Assembly: GCA_938008535.1 (NCBI GenBank)
Contig: CALLKF010000215.1
Coordinates: forward strand, 1-43,353
Direction of reading: 5' to 3'
Length of the DNA: 43,353 nucleotides
From: an uncultured Saprospirales bacterium
GTDB taxonomy: Bacteria > Bacteroidota > Bacteroidia > Chitinophagales > JADIYW01
In this document: piece by piece, positions 16,398 to 26,496 of the stretch
How positions within the stretch are numbered: position 1 is the stretch's first letter
Layout: each line of letters begins with the position of its first letter
Translations under genes and position numbers: made by a program
The notes under the pieces: model-generated
Told to the model about the DNA's origin: nothing
The model's database searches: none
Seen by the model: the letters and a program-made list of their open reading frames with translations, nothing else

Positions 16398-17648
16398 GTG
16401 CAAGCATATAAAGTTATAACTATTACTCACAAAACGACTAAAGTCAATAAATTAAAAGATTATTTATTGTCTGATGCTGATACTTCTGATTTTCCAGCTA
16501 ATCGTCTGAAAGAATTAAAAGAAAGTTTTGGAATTGATGAATTACTTTACTTAAACACTTGTAACAGAGTTACTTTTTTCTTTACACACGATAAAAAGAT
16601 TGATAATAAATTTCTCAAAGACTTATTTTCATTTATCAATCCAAATCTAACAAAAGAATTAATTAATTTACATTTATCAAAAGCATTGGTATTTGAAGGT
16701 GAAGATGCTATAAAACATATTTTTGGTGTTACTGCCTCCTTAGATTCTTTAGTGATTGGCGAAAGAGAGATTTTAGGTCAAATTAAACAAGCATATCTTC
16801 AGTCTAAAAAACACCAATTATGTGGTGATACTATTCGGTTAGCGTATCAGCAAGCAATAGTTTTTGCTAAAAAAATTCATTCAGAAACTCGAATTGGCGA
16901 AAAACCAATCTCTGTAGTTTCTTTAGCGTTTCGTTCATTAACAGCAAGAAATTTCTTCAAATATGCCAATATTCTGATTATTGGAGCAGGACAAACCAAT
17001 AACCTAATGGCAAACTTGCTAACCAAAGATGGGACTGAAAATAAAGTTACAGTTTATAACAGAACATTAAGCAAAGCTGAAGAGTTGGCAGCGCGTTTTA
17101 AAAATGCACAAGCATTTGAGTTAGGAAAATTAGCTCATCATAAAGAAGATATTGATGTAATTCTAACTTGTACAGGCGCAAATTATGCTGTGTTAACCAA
17201 AGATATCTTCGATAAAATTGTTCCGAAACACAGAAAAGTAACCATTGTAGATTTGGCAGTTCCGCAAGATGTAGAAGATGAAGTAATTGAATTGAAAAAT
17301 GTAGATTACATTGATATCGCATCATTAGAGAAAAAAGCTCAGGAAAATTTACAATTCAGAAAAGGTGAGTTATATATTGCGCAAGCTTTGTTAGATGAGT
17401 TTGTTATTGGTTTTAATGAATTGTATAAAGAACGACGTTTAGAATTAGCTTTGTCCAATATTCCAAATGAAGTAAAAATCATAAAAAACAACGCTATTCA
17501 TCAAACATTTAAAAAAGATATTGAAACGCTAGATCAAAATTCAAAAGATGTTTTAGAAAAAGTGATGCAATATATGGAAGAAAAATACATTGCATTGCCG
17601 TTTAAAGCTGCTAAAAAAAATCTACTCAACAAAAAATTCAGACCCTAA
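16398..17648 (+). CDS. hemA: Glutamyl-tRNA reductase
   Basis: A 416-residue enzyme that reduces glutamyl-tRNA(Glu) to glutamate-1-semialdehyde with NADPH, the first committed step of the C5 tetrapyrrole route. The nucleophile is C55 in LYLNTCNRVTF; the substrate-binding LDSLVIGEREILGQIKQAY is intact, and the Rossmann turn ILIIGAGQTNNLMANLL leads the NADPH domain. A C-terminal helical dimerisation region follows (about 310-416). The start codon is GTG (16398-16400) giving MQAYKVITITHKTT, in line with family N-termini; no ATG lies nearby upstream in frame. The hemCD gene begins 116 bp downstream with its own -7-like box. Confidence 0.95.
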   Translation: MQAYKVITITHKTTKVNKLKDYLLSDADTSDFPANRLKELKESFGIDELLYLNTCNRVTFFFTHDKKIDNKFLKDLFSFINPNLTKELINLHLSKALVFEGEDAIKHIFGVTASLDSLVIGEREILGQIKQAYLQSKKHQLCGDTIRLAYQQAIVFAKKIHSETRIGEKPISVVSLAFRSLTARNFFKYANILIIGAGQTNNLMANLLTKDGTENKVTVYNRTLSKAEELAARFKNAQAFELGKLAHHKEDIDVILTCTGANYAVLTKDIFDKIVPKHRKVTIVDLAVPQDVEDEVIELKNVDYIDIASLEKKAQENLQFRKGELYIAQALLDEFVIGFNELYKERRLELALSNIPNEVKIIKNNAIHQTFKKDIETLDQNSKDVLEKVMQYMEEKYIALPFKAAKKNLLNKKFRP

Positions 17649-17738
17649 CTTTTAGTTTGCTATTTACAATTGTTTAATTTGCAACATATTTTAATTTCAT
17701 TCAATCTTATTTTTTAATCATAATTAGTTGCGAACTGT

Positions 17739-17746
17739 TATCTTTG
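17739..17746 (+). promoter_or_regulatory. Putative -7 element upstream of hemCD
   Basis: TATCTTTG matches TAnnTTTG, 18 bp before the hemCD ATG. No clear -33 TTG lies at the expected spacing. It would give hemCD a transcript independent of hemA. Confidence 0.45.
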
Positions 17747-17764
17747 CAAACTGTAAATTCATAA

Positions 17765-19345
17765 ATGAAATCACCAATAATCATCGGAACTCGTGGTAGC
17801 GAATTGGCTTTGTGGCAAGCTAATTTTACCAAAAACGAATTAGAAAAGAATGGCATTAAAGCTGAATTAAAAATCATTAAAACCAAAGGAGACACCACGC
17901 AACAATGGAATACAAGTTTTAACAAGTTAGAAGGAAAAGGTTTTTTTACGAAAGAATTAGAAGATGAATTATTGGCTGGAACCATTGATTTGGCTGTACA
18001 TTCCTGCAAAGATTTACCAACTGAATATCCAATTGGTTTAACCATAGCTGCTTATTCAAAACGTGCAAATCCGTTTGATATCTTAATCATTAGAAAAGAT
18101 AAAATGGATGAAACAAAAGTGCTCAAATTGCCAGTAAACGCAATTGTTGGTACGTCAAGCGCACGCAGGAAAGCACAGTTATTAGCATTCAGAAAGGATA
18201 TTGTATTAAATGATATTCGCGGCAACGTTCCAACTCGCATCAATAAATTGAGAAATCAGGAATTTGATGCCATTGTATTAGCAGCAGCTGGTGTAGAGCG
18301 ACTTTCTATAAATCTAGAAGAATTTGTAGTAATTGAACTAAAAGCACCAATGTTTGTGCCTGCACCAGCGCAAGGTGTGTTGGCTTTTCAAATTAGAGAA
18401 AATGATTTGGAAATGATTGATATTTGCAAAATATTGAACGATGAAGATAGCCATACCATTACAAAAATTGAACGCGATTTACTGCACGATTTTGAAGGTG
18501 GTTGCCAGATTCCGTTAGGTGTTTTTTCTAAAAAAGAAAAGGATTTGGTACACACATGGATAAGTTATGCAGACGCTTGGAACGCTATTCCAAAACGAAT
18601 GCATCTTGTTGATAGCGAAGCGAATGTCTTTTCGAGTTTATCGAGAAACCAGATTGTACAGAAATTAAAAAATCATCAACCAACCAGTGTTTTTATTTCT
18701 TCAGACTTAAGTGACGATGAATATTTAGTTCGTGTATTAAAATCGCATAATTATAAAGTAAATTATGAATCGTTGATTGAATTTAAATCTATGGATTTCA
18801 CACAACCAAACGATGCAGATTGGTTGTTTTTTAGCAGCAAAAACGGTGTGAAGTATTTCTTTAATTCACTCATTCAACAATTCACTCATTCAACAATTAA
18901 AATTGCTGCTATCAATCAAGGAACTGCACAGGCCATTTATGAACTAGGTTTAAAAGTCGATTTTATTGGTAATGGAAGCGATTTACAAAAAATAGCGCAA
19001 GATTTTGATGCAATTGCCAGCGGAAAAATAGTGTTTCCACAAGCAAAAAAATCGATGCAAAGTATTCAAAACAATCTTACTAAAAATAAAAATGTAGAAT
19101 CATTAATTGTCTATCATAATCAACCAAAATCAACCATAGAAAAAAGGAGTGAAGCTGTTTTAATTTTTACGAGTCCAATGAGTGTAGAAGCATATTTTAC
19201 AAAATACACACTAGAAAATTTTCAGCAAATTATTTCAATTGGTAAAACAACATCCAAAAAACTTCACGAATTTTCGTTAAAAAATATAAAAACTGCGTAC
19301 GAGCCATCAAATTGGTGCTTAATTGATGAAGTGATGAATATTTAA
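17765..19345 (+). CDS. hemC-hemD: Fused hydroxymethylbilane synthase / uroporphyrinogen-III synthase
   Basis: A 526-residue two-domain enzyme of tetrapyrrole synthesis. Residues 1-300 are hydroxymethylbilane synthase: GTRGSELALWQAN (8-20), the active-site VHSCKDLPTE (78-87), GTSSARRKAQL (129-139), NDIRGNVPTR (149-158) and the dipyrromethane-cofactor Cys, C247, in GGCQIPLG. Residues about 305-526 form a uroporphyrinogen-III synthase-like domain (VFISSDLS, WLFFSSKNGVKYFF, AINQGTAQAIYELGLK, LIFTSPMSVEAYF, SIGKTTSKKL), weakly conserved as usual for HemD. Fusion puts two consecutive steps in one chain. A 16-bp tandem duplication lies in the HemD part. It follows hemA on the same strand. Confidence 0.94.
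   Translation: MKSPIIIGTRGSELALWQANFTKNELEKNGIKAELKIIKTKGDTTQQWNTSFNKLEGKGFFTKELEDELLAGTIDLAVHSCKDLPTEYPIGLTIAAYSKRANPFDILIIRKDKMDETKVLKLPVNAIVGTSSARRKAQLLAFRKDIVLNDIRGNVPTRINKLRNQEFDAIVLAAAGVERLSINLEEFVVIELKAPMFVPAPAQGVLAFQIRENDLEMIDICKILNDEDSHTITKIERDLLHDFEGGCQIPLGVFSKKEKDLVHTWISYADAWNAIPKRMHLVDSEANVFSSLSRNQIVQKLKNHQPTSVFISSDLSDDEYLVRVLKSHNYKVNYESLIEFKSMDFTQPNDADWLFFSSKNGVKYFFNSLIQQFTHSTIKIAAINQGTAQAIYELGLKVDFIGNGSDLQKIAQDFDAIASGKIVFPQAKKSMQSIQNNLTKNKNVESLIVYHNQPKSTIEKRSEAVLIFTSPMSVEAYFTKYTLENFQQIISIGKTTSKKLHEFSLKNIKTAYEPSNWCLIDEVMNI
18863..18898 (+). repeat. 16-bp tandem duplication inside hemCD
   Basis: The 16-mer aattcactcattcaac occurs twice in tandem (18863-18878, 18879-18894) plus a 4-bp partial; there is an 8-bp sub-period. 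It encodes residues 367-378 (NSLIQQFTHSTI) in the HemD-like domain. Confidence 0.85.
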
Positions 19346-19415
19346 TTGTTTTTTCTTAAGAACATTTAACACTTTTATTTTTTTTCCTTATATTTAGCTT
19401 ACACATACAGCTACT

Positions 19416-22400
19416 ATGAGAAAATTTTATTTTTTATTCTCGTTTCTATTTATTTCTTTTCAACTTTATTCGCAAAAAGAAGCTAATAATTGGTACTTCG
19501 GTCAAAAAGCAGGAATTACCTTTAATTCAGGCGCGCCTGTTGCATTAACCAATGGACAACTACAAACTTTAGAAGGTTGTTCGTCTATTTCAGATGCAAG
19601 TGGAAATTTATTATTTTACACTGATGGTATAAAAGTATGGAATAGAAATCACGTGGTGATGACAAACGGAACCAACTTAAAAGGTGATCCGTCTAGTACA
19701 CAATCAGGCATTATTGTTCCAAAACCTGGCAATCCTAATGTTTATTATATTTTTACGGTAGATATGCAAGGTGGAATGGCCTTGTTTGCAGGCGGTGATG
19801 CTGATGGTGTATCTAACGGTTTTATGTATTCTGAAGTTGATATGACACTGAATGGTGGTTTAGGTGATATTGTGGTGGCAAGAAAAAATGTTGCACTTAA
19901 AAAACCAACTACTGAAGGTTTGTGCGCTGTAAAACATTCAAACGGAATAGATATTTGGGTTGTAGTACATGGTATTAATAACACACAATATTCAGCGTTT
20001 TTAGTAACTGCTGCTGGTGTAAATACGGTTCCGGTAAACAGTAATGTTGGACCAAGTGTTACGGTTACTGCTGGAAATTATGGTTCAGGTTCTATTGGCT
20101 ATATGAAAATTTCGCCAAATGGTAAAAAAATAGCAGCTTGTCATGCATTTGAAAATAAACAATTAGTGCTTTCTGATTTTAATACTACTACTGGTGCTGT
20201 TACAAATCCTATAACCATCGGATTAAATTTAAATGGAGATTCAGACGGTCCTTATGGTGTGGAGTTTTCGAGCTGTAATGAATATTTATATGTCAGTGAA
20301 ACATTTTCACAAGAAGACTTATTTTGGGGAACTGCCTGGCCATCTGCAACGCGCATTTGGCGTTTTGATTTGAATGCAGGCAGCATTCCAGCATCTAAAA
20401 CATTATTTAATCTAAACAATAATGAAGCAGATGGTGCATTGCAATTGGCACCAGACGGAAATATTTATGTGGCTAAAATGCAAAGAACAGGTTCTTCTGC
20501 TCTGAATTATGGCTATGCTTTTGGAACAACCTTACATCGTATTAATAATCCAAGATTAGCTGGTGCTACCTTTACTAATAATGCTGTTAATTTAGCAGGT
20601 CGACTTTCTGCATATGGTTTGCCTCCATTTATTGCGTCTTATTTTTATAACTCTACCTTTAGTACAACAAATGTAGTAACTGGTGATACTGCATTGTTTT
20701 GTAATGGTGATTCTATTTTATTTAAAGGCACTACGAATGCATACGATTCTATACGTTGGTATTTTGGTGATCCTGCAACTGGTGTAAATAACACATCGAC
20801 TTTATTAAATCCAAAGCATTTGTTTTCTACCAGCGGCGCGTTTACCATTCAGTTTTATAAATATTTATGTGGCGTAAAAGATTCTGCCTCAAAAGTTATT
20901 ACCATCTATAAATATCCAGTTATTACAGACTTAGTTGATAAAGCCATATGTACAGGTGGTTCTATAACACTAGACGGAACTGCGTTGCCAGTCACATCAT
21001 ATTTATGGTCAACAGGTGCAGTTACGCCAACTATATCTGTAAGTACACCAGGAAAATATGTATTGACTGCCGATAATAATGGTTGTAAAGCTAAGGATAG
21101 TATGAATCTGACTATATCATCGCCAGTAACTACCAATATTGCACAAGCCATTTGCAATGGAAATTCATTTGTATTTAATGGACAATCGATAACTACACCA
21201 GGAACGTATCGTGATACATTATTACGAAGTAACTCATGTGATAGTTTTATTGTTCTCACGGTTACACTTAAAACTTCACCAACCACCAATATAACTCAGT
21301 CGATCTGTCAAGGAAGTTCAATTGTATTTAATGGAAATACCATTAGCACAGCAGGCACATTTAGAGATACTTTGACAACTTCATTAGGTTGCGATAGTTT
21401 TATCGTATTAACAACCACTCTTAAGCCAACACCAACAACTAATATTACACAATCTATTTGTCAAGGAAGTTCTATTGTATTTAATGGTAACACGATTAGT
21501 ACAGTAGGAACATTCAGAGATACGTTGACAACATCTTTAGGTTGTGATAGCTTTATCGTATTAACAACCACCATTAAACCAACACCAACAACCAATATTA
21601 CACAATCTATTTGTCAAGGAAGTTCTATTGTATTTAATGGAAACACCATTACAACGGCTGGTTCGTATCGTGATACCTTAATCACATCACTTGGTTGCGA
21701 TAGTTTTATAGTTTTAACAGTAACCATTAAACCAACACCAACCACTAACATAGCACAAGCTATTTGTAACGGAAATTCTATCGTATTTAATGGCAATACC
21801 ATTACAACAGCTGGAGTTTTTAGAGATACTTTAACTACGTCATTAGGTTGTGATAGTTTCATCGTTTTGACTACTTCTTTACAATCAACACCAACCACAA
21901 ACATTGCTCAATCTATTTGTAATGGTTCTTCAATTGTGTTTAACGGCAATACGATTTTAACTGCTGGAACATTCAGAGATACATTATCTACATCACTTGG
22001 CTGCGATAGTTTTATTGTTTTAACAACAACTATAAAACCAACACCAACCACGAATCTAACACAATCAATTTGCAATGGAAGTTCGATTGTATTTAATGGT
22101 AACACGATAACAACTGCTGGTGTTTTCAGAGATACTTTAACTACATCTTTAGGATGTGATAGTTTTATAGTTTTAACGACAACGATAAAACCAACACCAA
22201 CCACGAATATTGTGCAATCAATTTGTAATGGTAACTCTATAGTATTCAATGGATATACTATTACAACGGCTGGTGTTTTTAGAGATACTTTATCTACTTC
22301 ATTAGGATGCGATAGTTTTATTGTGATGACTGTATCAATCAGACCAACACCAACCACGAATCTAACGCAATCTATTTGCCAAGGAAATTCCATAGCATTT

Positions 22401-25400
22401 AATGGCAATACGATAACAACAGCTGGTGTTTTTAGAGATACGCTAACTACTTCTTTAGCATGTGATAGTTTTATTATATTAACTGTAACTATTAAACCAA
22501 CACCTACCACGAATATAAGTCAATCGATTTGTCAAGGTTCTTCAATTGTCTTTAACGGAAACACTATTACAACTGCTGGAACATTTAGAGATACTTTGAC
22601 TACTTCTTTAGCATGTGATAGTTTCATCGTTTTAACAACTACTATTAAACCAACACCTACCACGAATATAAGTCAATCGATTTGTAATGGTAGTTCAATT
22701 GTCTTTAATGGAAATACAATTAGCACAGCAGGTATCTTTAGAGATACCTTAACCACATCATTAGGATGCGATAGTTTTATCGTACTAACAACAACCATTA
22801 AACCAACACCAACCACGAATATAAGTCAATCGATTTGTCAAGGAAGTTCTATTGTATTTAACGGAAATACGATAAGTACAGCAGGCACATTTAGAGACAC
22901 GTTGACGACTTCTTTAGGTTGCGACAGTTTTATAGTTTTAACAACAACCATCAAACCAACACCAACTACAAATATTACACAATCTATTTGTAATGGAAGT
23001 TCTATTGTATTTAATGGCAATACAATTACAACAGCTGGTGTATTCAGAGATACTTTAACCACATCTTTAGGATGCGATAGTTTCATTGTTTTAACCACAA
23101 CTATTAAACCAACTCCAACCACGAATCTTTCACAAGCAATTTGCCAAGGAAGTTCGATTGTTTTTAATGGAAACACGATTACAACTGCTGGTGTTTTCAG
23201 AGACACATTGGCTACTTCTTTAGGATGTGATAGTTTTATTATTTTAACTGTTTCTATTAGACCAACACCCAATACGAATCTAACACAATCAATTTGTCAA
23301 GGAAATAGTATTGTGTTTAATGGCAACATGATTTCAACTGCTGGTGTTTTCAGAGATACTTTAACTACATCATTAGGTTGTGATAGTTTTATTGTTTTAA
23401 CGACAACTATCAATCCTACACCAACAACAAATTTTACGCAAGCAATCTGCAACGGTAGTTCTACGGTGTTTAATGGCAACACCATTACAACTGCAGGAAC
23501 TTTCAGAGATACTTTATCTACATCTTTAGGTTGCGATAGTTTTATCGTATTAACTGTAACTATTAAACCAATAAAAACAACGAATATCACGCAAGCTATT
23601 TGTAGCGGTAGTTCTATTGTTTTCAATGGCAACACCATTTCATCGGCTGGAGTTTATCGCGATACATTGACTACTTCATTAGGATGTGATAGCTTTATTG
23701 TTTTAACTGTTTCGATTAATTCTGTAATCAGAACTACATTAACACCAAATATTTGTTTTGGCTCATCTGTAACTGTTGGTTCACATACTTATTCATCAAC
23801 AGGTATTTATTTAGATACGTTGACGAGCGTGCAAGGTTGCGACTCCATTATTACTACTAGATTAACAGTAAATCCAAAACCAACTACAAATATTACACAA
23901 GCTATTTGTCAAGGAAGTTCTATTGTATTTAATGGAAATACCATATCAACTGCTGGTACTTTCAGAGACACTTTGACAACTTCATTAGGTTGCGATAGTT
24001 TCATTGTTTTAACTACAACTATTAAACCAACTCCAACTACGAATATTACACAAGCAATATGCAATGGCAATTCTATTGTGTTTAATGGCAACACAATAAC
24101 AACAGCTGGTATATATCGCGATACATTAACTACATCATTAGGTTGCGATAGCTTTGTTGTATTAACTGTAAGTATAAAACCAACACCAACAACCAATCTA
24201 ACACAATCAATTTGTCAAGGAAATAGTATAGTGTTTAATGGAAACACCATCAAAACTGCTGGAACATTTAGAGATACTCTATCTACATCATTAGGTTGTG
24301 ATAGTTTTATTGTTTTAACGACAACCATCAAACCAACACCAACTACCAACATTACAAGATCAATATGTCAAGGCAGTTCATTCATATTCAATGGCAACAC
24401 CATCACCAGTGGTGGTACTTATCGCGATACGCTAACTACTTCGTTAGGATGCGATAGTTTCATTGTTTTAGCTGTTACTATTAAACCAACTCCAACAACA
24501 AATATTGCACAATCCATTTGTCAAGGTAGCAGTATTGCATTCAATGGCTTAAACATAACAACAACAGGTGTGTATCGCGATACGTTAACTACTTCATTAG
24601 GTTGCGATAGCTTTATAGTATTTACAGTTACAGTAAATCCACGACCAACTACAAATATTAGTAGAGCAATTTGCTTGGGCTCGAGTACTACATTTAATGG
24701 ACAAACCATAACAACTGCTGGTGTTTATCGTGATACTTTAACTACATCGTTGAGTTGCGATAGTTTTATAGTATTAACAGTTACTGTAAATCCTTTAAAA
24801 ACAACTAACATTAGCAAAGCTATTTGCGACGGAACGAATTTTTCATTTAACGGACAGCTATTAACTACAGCAGGCACTTACCGCGATACACTTTCACAAA
24901 CAAATGGTTGCGATAGTTTCATTATATTAACTTTAAATGTAAATCCAACCTACACACCAGCGGTTTCTATTGTTTCTACGAAATCAGATATTTGCCTTGG
25001 CGACCAAGTTGTGTTTACTGCAACTTCAACAAATACTGGCGTTTCGAATCCATCGTATCAATGGTATTTAAATGGAAATCCTATTGGCGGAAACAGCTCG
25101 CAATTAACGACTACTATATTAAATGATAATGACAAAGTAGAAGTGAAGGTGACATCAACCGCAACTTGTGTTACTTCGGCAACAGCGATGAGTAATGCAA
25201 TTGTAACAAAAGTGAGTTCAATAAATTTCACTATTCCAACTATTAATTATTGTACTGGTTTAAGCAACATAATTGATTTACAAATTCCACAAACCAATTA
25301 TACTATTTTCTGGAAAAACGGAACTGATACTTTCACAACAGTAAATGTTGACAGCACTCAGGTAAATAATACTGTAACTGGCAATATGCAGTTTACTATT

Positions 25401-25979
25401 AAATATGGTAATGGATGCTCTAAAACAGGAAACGTTCAAATCAATGTAAATCAATTGCCTGTGATTAATGCAGTTGTAGATAAACCAGATGCTAAATACG
25501 AAGAAGAAGTACAATTGGACGTTACAGGTTCAAGCAATAATAATTACAACTGGTTGCCTGCTGCACAGGTAAGCAATGATTCTATCAAAAATCCAACATC
25601 AATTATTACGGCAACTACTTTGTTTATTGTTTCTGCAAAAGATAAAAATGGTTGTGTAAATACCGATTCTATAAAAGTGAATTTAATTGATGAATGTACA
25701 GAAGCATTTATTTATGTACCAAGTGCGTTTTCGCCAAATAATGATGGTATCAACGATTGTTTCCGCATCGTGTCGCCACCTAAATTAACGAATTACAAAA
25801 TGGTAATTTTTGATAGATGGAATGAAAAAATATTTGAAGCCAACAACACTACCGATTGTTGGAATGGTACATATAAAGGTGGCGAAGTACAAAGCGATTC
25901 GTATGTGTATGTAATTTCGTACACTTGCTACAACGGCGCACCATTGTATAAAAAAGGAATTGTAACTGTATTAAAATAA
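19416..25979 (+). CDS. Giant T9SS-secreted repeat protein (2187 aa)
   Basis: A 2187-residue exported surface or extracellular protein. Residues 1-20 are a signal peptide (FYFLFSFLFISFQLYSQ). Residues about 21-410 resemble the N-terminal, propeller-like domain common in Bacteroidota cargo proteins (NNWYFGQKAGITFNSG, GNLLFYTDGIKVWNR, APDGNIYVAKM). Residues about 412-500 are a PKD-like domain and 501-571 an Ig-like domain. Residues 572-1846 consist of 25 tandem 51-residue modules, each with two Cys (consensus ICxGSSIVFNGNTI...RDTL...LGCDSFIVLT). Further Ig-like sequence (about 1847-2090) precedes the C-terminal gliding-motility-associated, type B T9SS sorting domain from about 2095 (YVPSAFSPNNDGINDCFRI, KGGEVQSDSYVYVISY, KKGIVTVLK). 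The modules may form a long disulfide-stabilised stalk; an adhesin role is inference. Confidence 0.95.
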   Translation: MRKFYFLFSFLFISFQLYSQKEANNWYFGQKAGITFNSGAPVALTNGQLQTLEGCSSISDASGNLLFYTDGIKVWNRNHVVMTNGTNLKGDPSSTQSGIIVPKPGNPNVYYIFTVDMQGGMALFAGGDADGVSNGFMYSEVDMTLNGGLGDIVVARKNVALKKPTTEGLCAVKHSNGIDIWVVVHGINNTQYSAFLVTAAGVNTVPVNSNVGPSVTVTAGNYGSGSIGYMKISPNGKKIAACHAFENKQLVLSDFNTTTGAVTNPITIGLNLNGDSDGPYGVEFSSCNEYLYVSETFSQEDLFWGTAWPSATRIWRFDLNAGSIPASKTLFNLNNNEADGALQLAPDGNIYVAKMQRTGSSALNYGYAFGTTLHRINNPRLAGATFTNNAVNLAGRLSAYGLPPFIASYFYNSTFSTTNVVTGDTALFCNGDSILFKGTTNAYDSIRWYFGDPATGVNNTSTLLNPKHLFSTSGAFTIQFYKYLCGVKDSASKVITIYKYPVITDLVDKAICTGGSITLDGTALPVTSYLWSTGAVTPTISVSTPGKYVLTADNNGCKAKDSMNLTISSPVTTNIAQAICNGNSFVFNGQSITTPGTYRDTLLRSNSCDSFIVLTVTLKTSPTTNITQSICQGSSIVFNGNTISTAGTFRDTLTTSLGCDSFIVLTTTLKPTPTTNITQSICQGSSIVFNGNTISTVGTFRDTLTTSLGCDSFIVLTTTIKPTPTTNITQSICQGSSIVFNGNTITTAGSYRDTLITSLGCDSFIVLTVTIKPTPTTNIAQAICNGNSIVFNGNTITTAGVFRDTLTTSLGCDSFIVLTTSLQSTPTTNIAQSICNGSSIVFNGNTILTAGTFRDTLSTSLGCDSFIVLTTTIKPTPTTNLTQSICNGSSIVFNGNTITTAGVFRDTLTTSLGCDSFIVLTTTIKPTPTTNIVQSICNGNSIVFNGYTITTAGVFRDTLSTSLGCDSFIVMTVSIRPTPTTNLTQSICQGNSIAFNGNTITTAGVFRDTLTTSLACDSFIILTVTIKPTPTTNISQSICQGSSIVFNGNTITTAGTFRDTLTTSLACDSFIVLTTTIKPTPTTNISQSICNGSSIVFNGNTISTAGIFRDTLTTSLGCDSFIVLTTTIKPTPTTNISQSICQGSSIVFNGNTISTAGTFRDTLTTSLGCDSFIVLTTTIKPTPTTNITQSICNGSSIVFNGNTITTAGVFRDTLTTSLGCDSFIVLTTTIKPTPTTNLSQAICQGSSIVFNGNTITTAGVFRDTLATSLGCDSFIILTVSIRPTPNTNLTQSICQGNSIVFNGNMISTAGVFRDTLTTSLGCDSFIVLTTTINPTPTTNFTQAICNGSSTVFNGNTITTAGTFRDTLSTSLGCDSFIVLTVTIKPIKTTNITQAICSGSSIVFNGNTISSAGVYRDTLTTSLGCDSFIVLTVSINSVIRTTLTPNICFGSSVTVGSHTYSSTGIYLDTLTSVQGCDSIITTRLTVNPKPTTNITQAICQGSSIVFNGNTISTAGTFRDTLTTSLGCDSFIVLTTTIKPTPTTNITQAICNGNSIVFNGNTITTAGIYRDTLTTSLGCDSFVVLTVSIKPTPTTNLTQSICQGNSIVFNGNTIKTAGTFRDTLSTSLGCDSFIVLTTTIKPTPTTNITRSICQGSSFIFNGNTITSGGTYRDTLTTSLGCDSFIVLAVTIKPTPTTNIAQSICQGSSIAFNGLNITTTGVYRDTLTTSLGCDSFIVFTVTVNPRPTTNISRAICLGSSTTFNGQTITTAGVYRDTLTTSLSCDSFIVLTVTVNPLKTTNISKAICDGTNFSFNGQLLTTAGTYRDTLSQTNGCDSFIILTLNVNPTYTPAVSIVSTKSDICLGDQVVFTATSTNTGVSNPSYQWYLNGNPIGGNSSQLTTTILNDNDKVEVKVTSTATCVTSATAMSNAIVTKVSSINFTIPTINYCTGLSNIIDLQIPQTNYTIFWKNGTDTFTTVNVDSTQVNNTVTGNMQFTIKYGNGCSKTGNVQINVNQLPVINAVVDKPDAKYEEEVQLDVTGSSNNNYNWLPAAQVSNDSIKNPTSIITATTLFIVSAKDKNGCVNTDSIKVNLIDECTEAFIYVPSAFSPNNDGINDCFRIVSPPKLTNYKMVIFDRWNEKIFEANNTTDCWNGTYKGGEVQSDSYVYVISYTCYNGAPLYKKGIVTVLK
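21129..24953 (+). repeat. 25 x 153-bp coding tandem repeat
   Basis: Twenty-five contiguous 153-bp units, all the same length, encode the 51-residue modules. Unit 18 (about 23730-23882) is highly diverged (RTTLTPNICFGSSVTVG), while its neighbours are close to consensus, and the first and last two units are also more diverged than the middle. Neighbouring units share long identical stretches, making the array prone to recombination and to assembly collapse. Confidence 0.95.
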
Positions 25980-26001
25980 TATACCAAATAAACTATTCGC
26001 G

Positions 26002-26028
26002 AAGCCGGACACGTTCCGGCTTTTTTTA
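26002..26028 (+). terminator. Rho-independent terminator after the T9SS gene
   Basis: An 8-bp stem AAGCCGGA/TCCGGCTT (26002-26009 with 26015-26022) is followed by TTTTTTT. It lies 23 bp beyond the stop codon. Confidence 0.9.
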
Positions 26029-26106
26029 TTAGTGAGGTTATTAGGAACAATAAGTGGTAAAGTAAGTGATAATCGCTGTCGAAGGCGAGGAGGTATTTCA
26101 TAAACT

Positions 26107-26385
26107 TTACTTATTTACAATCCAATATTTCGTTATTCTTTCTCCTGTTTCAAAAGGTTCACCACTGTAATCACATTTATTAATATCCGAAAATTTGGAA
26201 ATTTCTTCAAGCGAAGATTCAAAAATCCTTGGTTGGTAGATTTGTTCAACTTTGGAGCTATTTATTTTGGCAATAAATTCTTTTTGGTATTTGTCTTTTA
26301 TATAAAGGAAAATTCCGGCTGGATAATCGAACATTTTTTCGATGTCTGATACCTTCGTTTGTTTTTTCTTAAACCAATTAAACAT
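26107..26385 (-). CDS. Small protein of unknown function
   Basis: A 92-residue protein from the ATG at 26385; a longer frame starts at 26469, but its extra 28 residues are an odd hydrophobic/basic stretch and MFNWFKKKQTK is a typical small-protein N-terminus. The sequence is mixed helix and strand with KYQKEFIAKINSSKVEQIYQ and ends KYWIVNK. It is not recognised. A GGCGAGGAG-containing element lies directly downstream (26084-26092) and the second 21-bp array lies upstream, so it sits in a repeat-rich spot. Codon use and composition look like a real gene, but I cannot exclude a remnant. Confidence 0.6.
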   Translation of the reverse strand: MFNWFKKKQTKVSDIEKMFDYPAGIFLYIKDKYQKEFIAKINSSKVEQIYQPRIFESSLEEISKFSDINKCDYSGEPFETGERITKYWIVNK

Positions 26386-26496
26386 AATTGCCTTGAATTT
26401 AAATAGTCGGTAAGTTCTAATAAATAGACCTATTTCCACCAAATATAACCAAACCCACCTATAAATCATAAACCTGCTTTTTCACTGCTGTACGGC

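Noticed and set aside
20645..24709. Several long minus-strand open frames with Val/Thr-rich repeats
   Set aside because: They are antisense shadows of the 51-residue module array; the plus-strand frame has a signal peptide and sorting domain.
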